Shown here: positions 34,836 through 42,773 of the stretch, one piece after another
Numbering within the stretch: position 1 is the stretch's first letter
Layout: each line of letters opens with the position of its first letter
Assembly: GCF_000145615.1 (NCBI RefSeq)
Contig: NC_014410.1
Coordinates: forward strand, 1,785,501 to 1,849,500
Direction of reading: 5' to 3'
From: Thermoanaerobacterium thermosaccharolyticum DSM 571
GTDB taxonomy: Bacteria > Bacillota > Thermoanaerobacteria > Thermoanaerobacterales > Thermoanaerobacteraceae
Length of the DNA stretch: 64,000 bases
Notes under the pieces: model-generated
Database searches by the model: none
The model's input: the letters and a program-made list of their open reading frames with translations, nothing else
Told to the model about the DNA's origin: nothing
Translations under genes and position numbers: made by a program

Positions 34836-35348
34836 TTTAAATATATTATATAAAATTTGTTAAATATATAACATATTATATACATAAAATTTGCATGAGT
34901 CAATATAATTAGGAAATTTAGTCTAATAAATTTAGGAAAAATTACAGTGCAGAATTTTTATTTTAGTCTTGCTTGCTTAAAAACTTTGTTATGATATGAA
35001 ACCTAAATTTTACATGTCCAAAGAAGGCTTTGCACATACACATATCTTTCGCAATTTTAACTACACATCTAACATGCTTAACTTTAAAATAAATATGATA
35101 AATCTTAAGTTAGTCTTGATTTTATCAATAAAAAATTTAGGCATGCACCAAAACAATTCTAACACACTTATGTTGTCACAACACGTAAGATTTACCATTG
35201 CCATATATATTAAGAAATAATGTTTCATCATTTCTAAACTCTCTATCCTATTGGTAGAATAGATCATATTTTATCAATAAACATTTTCAGCTACTGAATT
35301 ATATAAAACTGATACTCTTTCATTTAACTTGTCAAAATATAATAAACT
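34836..35348. other. About 500-nt AT-rich gap without a convincing gene
   Basis: The region contains only short open frames with poor ribosome sites. On the minus strand (about 35061-35267) the translated text NRIESLEMMKHYFLIYMAM vaguely recalls the C-terminal region of IS4-like transposases, which would fit a very decayed insertion sequence, but the match is too weak to call. Confidence 0.3.
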
Positions 35349-36092
35349 TTAAATCAATTGATGGTTTCTTGTGAAGAAGCGGGTATATGACAAAAGCGCA
35401 ACTGTAAAACATGCTATTGCTGTAGTAGATGTCATCATAAATGTAACCATCATCTGATATTTAACCGCATTTACAGGATCAACACCGCCAAGAATTAAAC
35501 CTGTCATCATTCCTGGCAACTGCACAATTCCAAGTGTTTTCATACTATCTATCGTAGGCATCATTCCTGTTTTGATAGCTGTTTTTAGTATTTTCTGCGA
35601 TGCTTGTCTTGAATTAGCACCTAGCGAAAGATATGTTTCGATCTCATGCCTTCTATTTTTCATCTCATCTTTAAGCCTTGACACTGTTAATCCAGATGAA
35701 ACCATTGCATTTCCGATTATCATACCCGAGACTGGAATCACTTCCTGTGGTTTAAAGTGTATACTGCCAAATAATATGAGTGCAGTAAGTGTAATAGCAG
35801 CACCAAATGCAATAGATATTGTTATAAAATAAAACACATATGGTATTCCCTTTCCTCTTTTTGCCGCATTATTTCCTGCTACAATAATCATTACAATAAC
35901 CATCGCAAGTGTAAATAATATATTATTGGCGCTAAAAATATAATGAAGAATATATCCAACAATCGTAAGCTGTACAACCGCTCTTACAGAGCCAATAATT
36001 ACTTCTTTTTCAACGCCAAGTTTTTGATAATATGAAATAAAAATCGATACCAATACGAGACTTGATGACAATATAAGTGACAATACGCTCAT
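35349..36092 (-). CDS. fetB: ABC transporter permease, FetB/YbbM (UPF0014) type
   Basis: This 247-residue membrane protein has about six or seven hydrophobic segments and the family-specific runs SVRAVVQLTIVGYIL, PVSGMIIGNAMVSSGL, YLSLGANSRQAS and GMMTGLILGGVDPVNAVKYQ. FetB works with FetA and has been linked to iron export and oxidative stress resistance in E. coli. The substrate here is unproven. The start codon overlaps the stop of the ATPase gene by 4 nt (ATGA), so the two are translationally coupled. Confidence 0.88.
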   Translation of the reverse strand: MSVLSLILSSSLVLVSIFISYYQKLGVEKEVIIGSVRAVVQLTIVGYILHYIFSANNILFTLAMVIVMIIVAGNNAAKRGKGIPYVFYFITISIAFGAAITLTALILFGSIHFKPQEVIPVSGMIIGNAMVSSGLTVSRLKDEMKNRRHEIETYLSLGANSRQASQKILKTAIKTGMMPTIDSMKTLGIVQLPGMMTGLILGGVDPVNAVKYQMMVTFMMTSTTAIACFTVALLSYTRFFTRNHQLI

Positions 36093-36817
36093 TCAGTTTC
36101 CTCCTTTGTCAATTTCCCATCGATAAAAAGCTTTGTTACATCGTTTTTAGGATTCAAGAAAAAAGTTCTTGTTTCTCCGTATTCAACTAGTCGACCTTTG
36201 TTTATAAAAACAGTATAATCTCCAACACGTTTTGCCTGTTCCATATTATGCGTAATCCAAATAAATGTAAGATTTAATTTGTTTTTTAAATCCATTACAA
36301 GCTCCTCAATCACTTGTGTAGATGCTGGATCTAGTGCAGACGTCGGTTCATCTAGCAGTAAAACTTCAGGTTCATTTGCAAGTGTCCTTGCTATGGAAAT
36401 TCTCTGTGCTTCACCACCAGATAAATCATCGACTTTTCTTGTTCTATAATTTTTATCAAGCCCAACTATACTTAAATAATATTCCACGTCAATACCTTTC
36501 TTTCCTTTAAGCATAGGTCCGTATTTAATATTGTCTTCAACCGTACCATCAAAAAGATATGGCTGCTGAAAAACCATTCCAATCTTTCGCCTAAGTTCGA
36601 TTATGTCATAATCTTTTATATCCTTTCCGTCTATCAATATTTTGCCTTCAGTTGGGTCAATAAGTCTATTTATTAATTTTATCAAAGTAGACTTACCAGC
36701 ACCTGACGGCCCTATGATGGTGTATATATAACCCGTAGGAATTTCAATTGTTATGTCTTTCAATATTACCTCGTCAGAATCACTATAGCCTACATCTATA
36801 AACTTTATCTCTCTCAT
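36089..36817 (-). CDS. fetA: ABC transporter ATPase, FetA type
   Basis: This 242-residue ATPase has Walker A GPSGAGKST, Q-loop VFQQPYLFDG, signature LSGGEAQRISIARTLA, Walker B EVLLLDEPTSALDP and the switch His in WITHNMEQ. It resembles PstB-like importers in sequence, but its partner is a UPF0014 permease, giving a FetAB pair. ATG 36817 lies behind GAGGTG; an upstream in-frame start at 36841 would add eight residues without a ribosome site. First gene of a two-gene operon. Confidence 0.9.
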   Translation of the reverse strand: MREIKFIDVGYSDSDEVILKDITIEIPTGYIYTIIGPSGAGKSTLIKLINRLIDPTEGKILIDGKDIKDYDIIELRRKIGMVFQQPYLFDGTVEDNIKYGPMLKGKKGIDVEYYLSIVGLDKNYRTRKVDDLSGGEAQRISIARTLANEPEVLLLDEPTSALDPASTQVIEELVMDLKNKLNLTFIWITHNMEQAKRVGDYTVFINKGRLVEYGETRTFFLNPKNDVTKLFIDGKLTKEETE

Positions 36818-36980
36818 TTTGTGCACCTCACAAAAAATCATAACACATCATTTATTTTACATGTTCCCTATCTTTTATGTATACTAAATACTGTAAAAAA
36901 AATCTGCATCTCAATCTAGTTAATCATGAATATAGACCAAAATCGGCACAAACAAAGTATATAAATCAAATCAAGTTTTC

Positions 36981-37295
36981 TCATCTATAGTTAATTAATC
37001 TTATGATGGCACTGTAAACGAGAATAAATCCAATTATAATTGGTATTGCAAATGAAATAATATTTAATACATTAGCACTATCAATTATCGCAATTATTGA
37101 AGATATTAATATTATCAATCCAATAGACAATTGTATAACCGGATTTTTACCAATTCCTTTTATTGGCTTTGAAACGCGTCCTGTTCCTATATAATAGCCT
37201 GGATTATATTGATTCTCTTCCCACTCATCTAAGTCTTTTAATTTCTCATTCAACATATTTTTCTTACTTTTATTTAATTTATTACTTTTTTTCAT
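36981..37295 (-). CDS. Small membrane protein of unknown function
   Basis: This 104-residue protein has a Lys-rich N-terminus (MKKSNKLNKSKKN), an acidic middle (DLDEWEENQYNPGYYIG) and two adjacent hydrophobic helices at about 59-75 and 80-97. I do not recognise the family. ATG 37295 has GGATGGAG upstream. It is convergent with nothing, lying between fetAB and the fructokinase, which runs in the opposite direction. Confidence 0.6.
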   Translation of the reverse strand: MKKSNKLNKSKKNMLNEKLKDLDEWEENQYNPGYYIGTGRVSKPIKGIGKNPVIQLSIGLIILISSIIAIIDSANVLNIISFAIPIIIGFILVYSAIIRLINYR

Positions 37296-37514
37296 AAATA
37301 GCGCTCCATCCAACAAATATATTTTTTATTTTTAAAAATACCTTTGATTTATAATATCACAATAAAAAGATAAATTTCAACCATATTTTGCCGTCAAATA
37401 ATCATTTCTTCTAAATAATATGCTTAAATAAAGGAATAAACAAAGAGATGTCGAATTAATATATTTAGATATAAGACACTATAATTTTTTAAAACTATTT
37501 ACGGAGGTATTCAT

Positions 37515-38479
37515 ATGTACGATGTTGTAGCTTTGGGCGAATTGTTAATAGATTTTACGCCTGCTGGTAAATCAGAAAATGGAAATACACTCTTTGAAAT
37601 GAATCCTGGCGGAGCACCTTCAAATGTACTAACTGCTGTAACGAAGTTAGGCGGTAAATGTGCTTTTATAGGAAAAGTTGGAGACGACCAATTTGGACAT
37701 TTTTTAAAGCAAGTTCTTGAAAATAATAATATCGCTACTACAGGCTTAAAAAACACTTGTCTGGCAAATACAACACTGGCTTTTGTCCATTTAGACAAAT
37801 CTGGTGACAGAAGTTTTACATTCTATCGAAATCCAGGTGCCGATATGATGCTGAATAATGATGACATTAACCTAGATTTAATAGACAGTAGCAAAATATT
37901 TCATTTTGGATCTCTATCTCTTACAGATGAACCTTCAAGAAGTGCGACCATAACTGCTTTAAAATATGCCAAGCAAAACAAAAAAATAATATCTTACGAT
38001 CCAATTGGAGGCCACCACTGTGGAAAGATGAAACAATAGCCAAAAAAGAAATCTTTTTCCCATTAAAGTATGTAGATATAGCAAAGCTGTCTTTAGAAGA
38101 ATTGCATTTCTTAACTGGTGAATCGAATATTCAAATAGCTAGCGATATATTATACAATATGGGAATCAAGCTTGTATTGGTGACATTAGGTCAAGACGGT
38201 TGCTATTACAAACATTCATCAGGTTCTGGGCACATACCTGCATATCGTGTCGATGTGGTAGACACAACAGGAGCAGGCGATGCATTTTTAGGTGCTGTTT
38301 TATACAACATATCAAAAATTGATTTTCCGATAGAAAAAATATCATCTAAAAAAATTGCACAAATCGTCAAATTTGCGAATGTTGTAGGTGGCCTATGCAC
38401 AACAAAAAGGGGTGCAATCCCATCAATACCGACATATGATGAAGTAGAAAATTTTTTAAGGAAAATGAGTGAAATGTAA
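37515..38479 (+). pseudogene. scrK: Fructokinase (PfkB family), single frameshift
   Basis: This sugar kinase starts behind GGAGG with MYDVVALGELLIDFTPAG, NPGGAPSNVLTAV (PfkB signature 1) and later VDTTGAGDAFLGAVLY (signature 2, catalytic Asp). The frame breaks at 38002-38005: ISYDP is followed by a premature end, while NWRPPLWKDETIA, expected next, is in another frame. Inserting one base (AAT for Asn) restores about 321 residues, the normal length. The rest of the sequence is well conserved, so the lesion is recent or a sequencing error. It would phosphorylate fructose. It is the only plus-strand gene in this part of the window. Confidence 0.85.
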
Positions 38480-38539
38480 TTAGCAATCAAAGCGGTAGAA
38501 AATGCCTGCTTAAATGTTAAACAAAAGATATTATTCTAC

Positions 38540-38729
38540 ATAGTAATTGGGAGTGCAGTACATAAGCACTAAATTCGAGGATTATGTGGCTTCTAAGGGT
38601 ATTGTTCATTCCTTTTGCAGGAAAGACAATCCCTATGACAATGCTTGTATCGAATCCTTTCATTCTGTATTAAAAAAGGAATCTATACTAATTTTAAAAT
38701 ATAGACCTTTATATAATTCAAGTCAATAA
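38540..38729 (+). pseudogene. IS3-family transposase (OrfB) 3' remnant
   Basis: About 45 residues of the integrase core survive: GVQYISTKFEDYVASKG and NPYDNACIESFHSVLKKE, which includes the last catalytic Glu. Upstream, the expected HSDRG has decayed with a one-base loss (CATAGTAATTGGGAGTG). No other part of the IS is visible. It follows the broken fructokinase. Confidence 0.75.
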
Positions 38730-38791
38730 CTGCAGAAATTTATAAGCAGTTATTGACCTTCTATACAAATAAATTTACTCACTAAATGATA

Positions 38792-39916
38792 TTAAAATTC
38801 TATCATCATGCTGTCGTTTTTGGCTGATTCTATTATTTTGTCTATTATCAACTGACTTTTATAGGCCTCTTCAAAAGTAGGCGTTTCTTTATGTACTATT
38901 TTCCCCTCTACAATGTTCAAAAAGAAATTCATAAGGCTAGCCATATGCATATCTACCATAAATCCTAATGAATATTTCGGATCTGGATATATTGTATCAA
39001 CATATTTTGAGAATGTGCTCTTCTCTTTATAATTGCCGACAATATACTGATTATCCTGTTTTTTGTAAACAAAAGCATATCTAGGTTGCTTTGTAGATAT
39101 GGTTATAGAACCTTTTGTACCGTATATCTCAAATCGCGTCTCTTCTTCTATATCCGCTGATATCCTAGATGTCTCCACTGTCCCCCATGCACCATTCTGC
39201 ATCTTAAAATATGCTTCTGTCCAGTCATCTACATCTACTTCTTCGTATGAATCAAATCCATTTGATGTGGGTCTTTTCTTAAAATATGTCTCTGATCTTG
39301 CTTGCAATATCTTTACTTCTCCAAGCATAAACCTTATTGCATCCACAAGGTGTATTCCCAAGTCAATTACTGCTCCTCCACCAGATGTATCAAATCGCAT
39401 TTTCCACGACATAGGTCTTTTAGGATCTAGATATCCCGAATGTAGCATTAAAGCTTTAAAATTTAGCACATCCCCTATCTCGCCATTGTTTATTATGTCC
39501 CTCGCCTGATTTATTGCTGGCATAAATCTATACATGAGGGCCGCTTGGTTTATGACATTTTTTTCTCTTGCCATGCTCATCAATTCAAAAGCTTCATCAC
39601 CATTTAATCCGATAGGCTTTTCAAGATAAATGTTTAAACCTTTTTTCATAACCTCAACTGCCTGTTTCTTATGCAGATAGTTTGGAGTACATATATCGAC
39701 AGCAGTAAGATCATTATCTTGCAAAAGTTCGTCTATTGTTTTTACACCACCTTCAAAAAAATACGGCAGGTCATCTATGTTATTCTTGCAAACTTGTCCA
39801 AATTTTACTGTAAATGGTAATCTTTTAAAGATTAGAGGGATTGCAAAACAAGCTGTAGCATGAATCGTCCCTATGTATCCAAGCCCTATGAAACCTAATT
39901 TTATTTCTTTTGCCAT
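38792..39916 (-). CDS. Gfo/Idh/MocA family oxidoreductase
   Basis: This 374-residue NAD(P)-dependent sugar or cyclitol dehydrogenase has an N-terminal Rossmann domain (LGFIGLGYIGTIHATAC, then AVDICTPNYLHKKQA) and the EKPIGLNGDEA motif carrying the catalytic Lys. The C-terminal substrate domain includes SGGGAVIDLGIHLVDAIRFM (His). ATG 39916 lies behind AAGGATGG; an upstream start at 39952 is less likely. It follows the PTS operon on the same strand, separated by a long hairpin, so it may act on a sugar derivative brought in by that PTS; this link is inference. Confidence 0.85.
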   Translation of the reverse strand: MAKEIKLGFIGLGYIGTIHATACFAIPLIFKRLPFTVKFGQVCKNNIDDLPYFFEGGVKTIDELLQDNDLTAVDICTPNYLHKKQAVEVMKKGLNIYLEKPIGLNGDEAFELMSMAREKNVINQAALMYRFMPAINQARDIINNGEIGDVLNFKALMLHSGYLDPKRPMSWKMRFDTSGGGAVIDLGIHLVDAIRFMLGEVKILQARSETYFKKRPTSNGFDSYEEVDVDDWTEAYFKMQNGAWGTVETSRISADIEEETRFEIYGTKGSITISTKQPRYAFVYKKQDNQYIVGNYKEKSTFSKYVDTIYPDPKYSLGFMVDMHMASLMNFFLNIVEGKIVHKETPTFEEAYKSQLIIDKIIESAKNDSMMIEF

Positions 39917-40004
39917 ATTAATACCATCCTTAACTTTTATAATTTCAACCAACTTATTTTTAATACAATTCTTAATTAACTTGTACTTGCTTAATTTTAG
40001 CTAA

Positions 40005-40049
40005 TATACAATCATAACCACACATCTAGCGTGTAGTTATGATTGTATA
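40005..40049 (-). terminator. Long inverted repeat after the PTS operon
   Basis: Arms of about 16 bp (TACAATCATAAC plus ACAC, and their complement) surround ATCTAG. It lies just past the IID gene. The downstream T-run is poor, so partial read-through into the Gfo/Idh gene is possible. Confidence 0.6.
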
Positions 40050-40057
40050 ATTTATAA

Positions 40058-40894
40058 CTATTTAAGTATCCCTAAAGCATAGCCTAAAATTCCTATTGCA
40101 AAAAATCCAAATATAATCCATATGGCATTGACTTTCTTTTTTAATAGTGACATTGTCGCAAACGTTAGCAACAATGGTAAAAGTCCTGGTAATAATTGAT
40201 CTAATATGTCTTGTACAGTTGTTGTAACAGTCTTTCCGTTAGTAACTACTTTTGAAACCACCACAGGTACATTTATCGTGGTCCATTTTGAAACTAATGC
40301 ACCCATTACAAATAATCCAAGTATTGCTGCGCCTTCTGTTAATTTCTGTAATCTATTGCCACGCATATCTGCTATTATATTAGCCCCTTGCTTATATCCA
40401 TACATTATACCATACCATCTTACTGCAAGTCTAACAGCATTAAATAAGACAAAGAAAAGTATAGGTCCAAGTATATTACCTGTCATAGCTATAGTAGCAC
40501 CTAGTGCTGCAAATACAGGTCTTATTGTTCCCCAAAATATAGGATCACCTACACCAGCTAATGGACCCATAAGACCAACTTTTAAACCATTTATCGTAGA
40601 ATCTTCTATTGGTGCACCATTAGCTTTTTCTTCTTCCATTGCGGCTGTTACACCTAATATAGGTGCAGTAACATATGGATGTGTATTAAAAAATTCAAGA
40701 TGCCTTTTAATTGCTTGTTTTCTTTCTTCCCCACTATAAAGTCTTCTTATGATAGGTACCATCTCAAAACAAAATCCTAATGCTTGCATTCTCTCAAAGT
40801 TCCAGGAGCCTTGATGAAAATTAGAACGTATAAACATACTTATTAGGTCTTTTTTAGTTAATTTTTTTTTGGCTTCTTCCATAATGACAATCAT
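40058..40894 (-). CDS. manZ: PTS mannose/fructose/sorbose family IID component
   Basis: This protein of up to 278 residues belongs to the mannose-type PTS membrane pair. It shows FIRSNFHQGSWNFERMQALG near the N-terminus, the LMGPLAGVGDPIFWGT loop, and several C-terminal hydrophobic segments. Together with IIC it forms the sugar channel. The start could be ATG 40894 or, three codons plus one further in, ATG 40882; the ribosome site AAAGGA is close to the first. It is the last gene of the IIA-IIB-IIC-IID operon. Confidence 0.93.
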   Translation of the reverse strand: MIVIMEEAKKKLTKKDLISMFIRSNFHQGSWNFERMQALGFCFEMVPIIRRLYSGEERKQAIKRHLEFFNTHPYVTAPILGVTAAMEEEKANGAPIEDSTINGLKVGLMGPLAGVGDPIFWGTIRPVFAALGATIAMTGNILGPILFFVLFNAVRLAVRWYGIMYGYKQGANIIADMRGNRLQKLTEGAAILGLFVMGALVSKWTTINVPVVVSKVVTNGKTVTTTVQDILDQLLPGLLPLLLTFATMSLLKKKVNAIWIIFGFFAIGILGYALGILK

Positions 40895-40911
40895 TCCTTT
40901 CTAATTTCTTT

Positions 40912-41676
40912 TTATAGTTCATCTAAATCATCACTTGCAATTTGTTGATATTTTGGATTTAATTGTACATATACAATTGCTGCTACTAGACCAATTATTC
41001 CCAATGCTACCAAGTTAAAGCTTGTAAATGCTGCTATAACAAAACCTAAGAAAAAGAATGGCATCAGATATCTAGCTTCCATCATATTTATAACCATTGC
41101 ATAACCTACTACAACGATAAATCCTCCTGCAATCTGTAATCCCCTCGTTACTACTTCTGGTATAGAATTTAACATTGCATTAACTCCACTGGTACCAGCA
41201 ACCGAAGCTACTAATGCTACAGGTATTGCCACGCGAGCCGCCTGTATCAATAAACTAATAAGATGGTTTCTGTCTATTCCACTTAGATCTCCTTTTTCTG
41301 CATATATGTCAGCCCTATGTTGAAAAAATACAGTTATTGTTCTTGCTAATATTGTTAAAACTTGTCCAGCCGCCGCAATTGGAACTGCTATCGCAATACC
41401 AGCTCCAATTGATTGATGTCCTGCAATTACTAAGATAGTTGAGATAGCACTTGCAAGCGCTGCATCAGGAGCCATTGCAGCACCTATATTCATCCATCCA
41501 AGCGCAATCATTTCAAGTGTACCTCCAAGAATGATTCCCGTTTTAACATCACCCAAGATAATACCTATAAGTGTTGATGCAACAAGTGGGCGATGAGTCT
41601 GAAATTCATCAAGTACACTACCAATTCCAGCAATTGCAGCAACCAAAATCACCAGTATTAATTGTATCGTACTCAT
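40912..41676 (-). CDS. manY: PTS mannose/fructose/sorbose family IIC component
   Basis: This 254-residue membrane permease has a typical IIC start (LILVILVAAIAGIGSVLDEF) and the GIILGDVKTGIILGGTLEMIAL segment, followed by WMNIGAAMAPDAALAS. About eight hydrophobic segments are visible. It works with IID as the transmembrane unit. It lies 17 nt upstream of IID and 20 nt downstream of IIB. The sugar cannot be assigned from sequence. Confidence 0.94.
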   Translation of the reverse strand: MSTIQLILVILVAAIAGIGSVLDEFQTHRPLVASTLIGIILGDVKTGIILGGTLEMIALGWMNIGAAMAPDAALASAISTILVIAGHQSIGAGIAIAVPIAAAGQVLTILARTITVFFQHRADIYAEKGDLSGIDRNHLISLLIQAARVAIPVALVASVAGTSGVNAMLNSIPEVVTRGLQIAGGFIVVVGYAMVINMMEARYLMPFFFLGFVIAAFTSFNLVALGIIGLVAAIVYVQLNPKYQQIASDDLDEL

Positions 41677-41696
41677 CTATTTTCCTCCTCCAATAT

Positions 41697-42173
41697 TTAT
41701 ATTTTTGACATTAAGTCAATTTTGGGATCTGATGAAACTTTTCTTATTTCAAGTTCTATCCCCATTTCATGTAACTTTTTAAAAGCCTCAATATCTTTTT
41801 CATCAACAGATACCGCATTAGTAATCATTTTCTTGCCATCCTTAAATGACATACCTCCTATGTTTACAGATTTTATATCTACACCCCCTTCTACCATTTT
41901 TAATACATCTGTCGGATTTGTAAACAAAAGGAGAGCTTTAAAGCTATTGTATTTAGGATTTTTATATACTTCAATAGCTTTCTCAATCGTTAAAACATTT
42001 GCTTTAACTCCAGGTGGTGCAACTTGAATTAATAGTGTTTTCCTTAACTGGTCATTTGCAACTTCATCATTACAAACTATAATTCTATTACATTTTGTTT
42101 CCTTAGCCCATAATGTTGCTACTTGCCCATGTATTAATCTATCATCTATTCTTGCTAGAACTATTTCCATCAT
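41697..42173 (-). CDS. PTS mannose/fructose/sorbose family IIB component
   Basis: This 158-residue cytoplasmic phosphotransfer protein has its active-site His at H15 in RIDDRLIHGQVATLW, the signature of the mannose-type IIB family. It passes phosphate from IIA to the incoming sugar. The first ATG overlaps the IIA stop (ATGATG/TGA). A second ATG three bases on is equally well placed behind GAGGAGG. Confidence 0.94.
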   Translation of the reverse strand: MMEIVLARIDDRLIHGQVATLWAKETKCNRIIVCNDEVANDQLRKTLLIQVAPPGVKANVLTIEKAIEVYKNPKYNSFKALLLFTNPTDVLKMVEGGVDIKSVNIGGMSFKDGKKMITNAVSVDEKDIEAFKKLHEMGIELEIRKVSSDPKIDLMSKI

Positions 42174-42586
42174 AATTCCTCCTCACAATAATTTTTACTT
42201 TCTTTAAAATTTCTAATTCCAAGCTTTGAAGCTTCTTTCAGGTGTTCCACCAAGTCATCTAAAGTCTCTGACGATCTCCTAGCATATGCCTCAATCAACA
42301 TAGGTAAATTAACTCCTGTAATTACATCCATCTTTTCGTTTTCATTTGCTAAAACAATAGCAGCATTATATGGACTTCCTCCAAACAAGTCAACTAAAAA
42401 CAATGCACCATCTGTTGTATTCAATTCTTTTAATACTTTTTTATATTTAGATATCAAATTTTCAATACTTTCACCTGCCTCAAAAGTTATGCTTGCAACA
42501 TTCGTTTGTTTGCCATAAATAAGCTCTGATGATTTAATTAATTCTTCTGAAAATTTCCCATGTGTTCCGATTATTAGTGCTATCAA
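42170..42586 (-). CDS. PTS mannose/fructose/sorbose family IIA component, TTG start
   Basis: This 138-residue IIA protein has the phosphorylated His in IIGTHGKFS (H9) and the LFLVDLFGGSPYNAA segment. I place the start at TTG 42586 (MIALIIGTHGKF) because CAGGAGGG lies about 8 nt upstream. The longer frame to 42640 would run through the ribosome site and the promoter, and would add a non-homologous tail. First gene of the operon, preceded by a sigma-54 promoter. Confidence 0.92.
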   Translation of the reverse strand: MIALIIGTHGKFSEELIKSSELIYGKQTNVASITFEAGESIENLISKYKKVLKELNTTDGALFLVDLFGGSPYNAAIVLANENEKMDVITGVNLPMLIEAYARRSSETLDDLVEHLKEASKLGIRNFKESKNYCEEEL

Positions 42587-42627
42587 TATATATACCCTCC
42601 TGTATTTATATTTTCGTATATTTTTAA

Positions 42628-42645
42628 TTGCAAAAATCATGCCAA
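42628..42645 (-). promoter_or_regulatory. Sigma-54 (-24/-12) promoter of the PTS operon
   Basis: TTGGCATGATTTTTGCAA contains GG and GC separated by exactly 10 nt, matching the sigma-54 consensus TGGCAC-N5-TTGCW at nearly every position. It lies about 45 nt upstream of the IIA start and next to a LevR-type sigma-54 activator gene. Confidence 0.88.
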
Positions 42646-42657
42646 AAAAGTGTATTA

Positions 42658-42705
42658 AAAAAGTTCCACCTTATAAGCCGTGATTTATAAGGTAGAACTT
42701 TTACT
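42658..42705 (-). terminator. Terminator of the levR-type gene
   Basis: Long arms AAAAGTTCTACCTTATAA and TTATAAGGTGGAACTTTT surround a short loop and end in TTTTTT. It isolates the regulator gene from the PTS promoter. Confidence 0.88.
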
Positions 42706-42728
42706 TTAAATAAAATCATCAAATATAT

Positions 42729-42770
42729 CGATACACTGTTTGATTTTTTGATACACTTTTTTGATACATT
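42729..42770. repeat. Three direct repeats, candidate activator binding site
   Basis: GATACACT (42730-42737), GATACACT (42750-42757) and GATACATT (42763-42770), the last two preceded by TT. They sit about 85-140 bp upstream of the sigma-54 promoter, the usual place for an enhancer-type site. Confidence 0.5.
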
Positions 42771-42773
42771 ATA

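Noticed and set aside
34996-35220. Plus-strand 74-codon open frame
   Set aside because: No ribosome site, no recognisable domain and low-complexity AT-rich composition.
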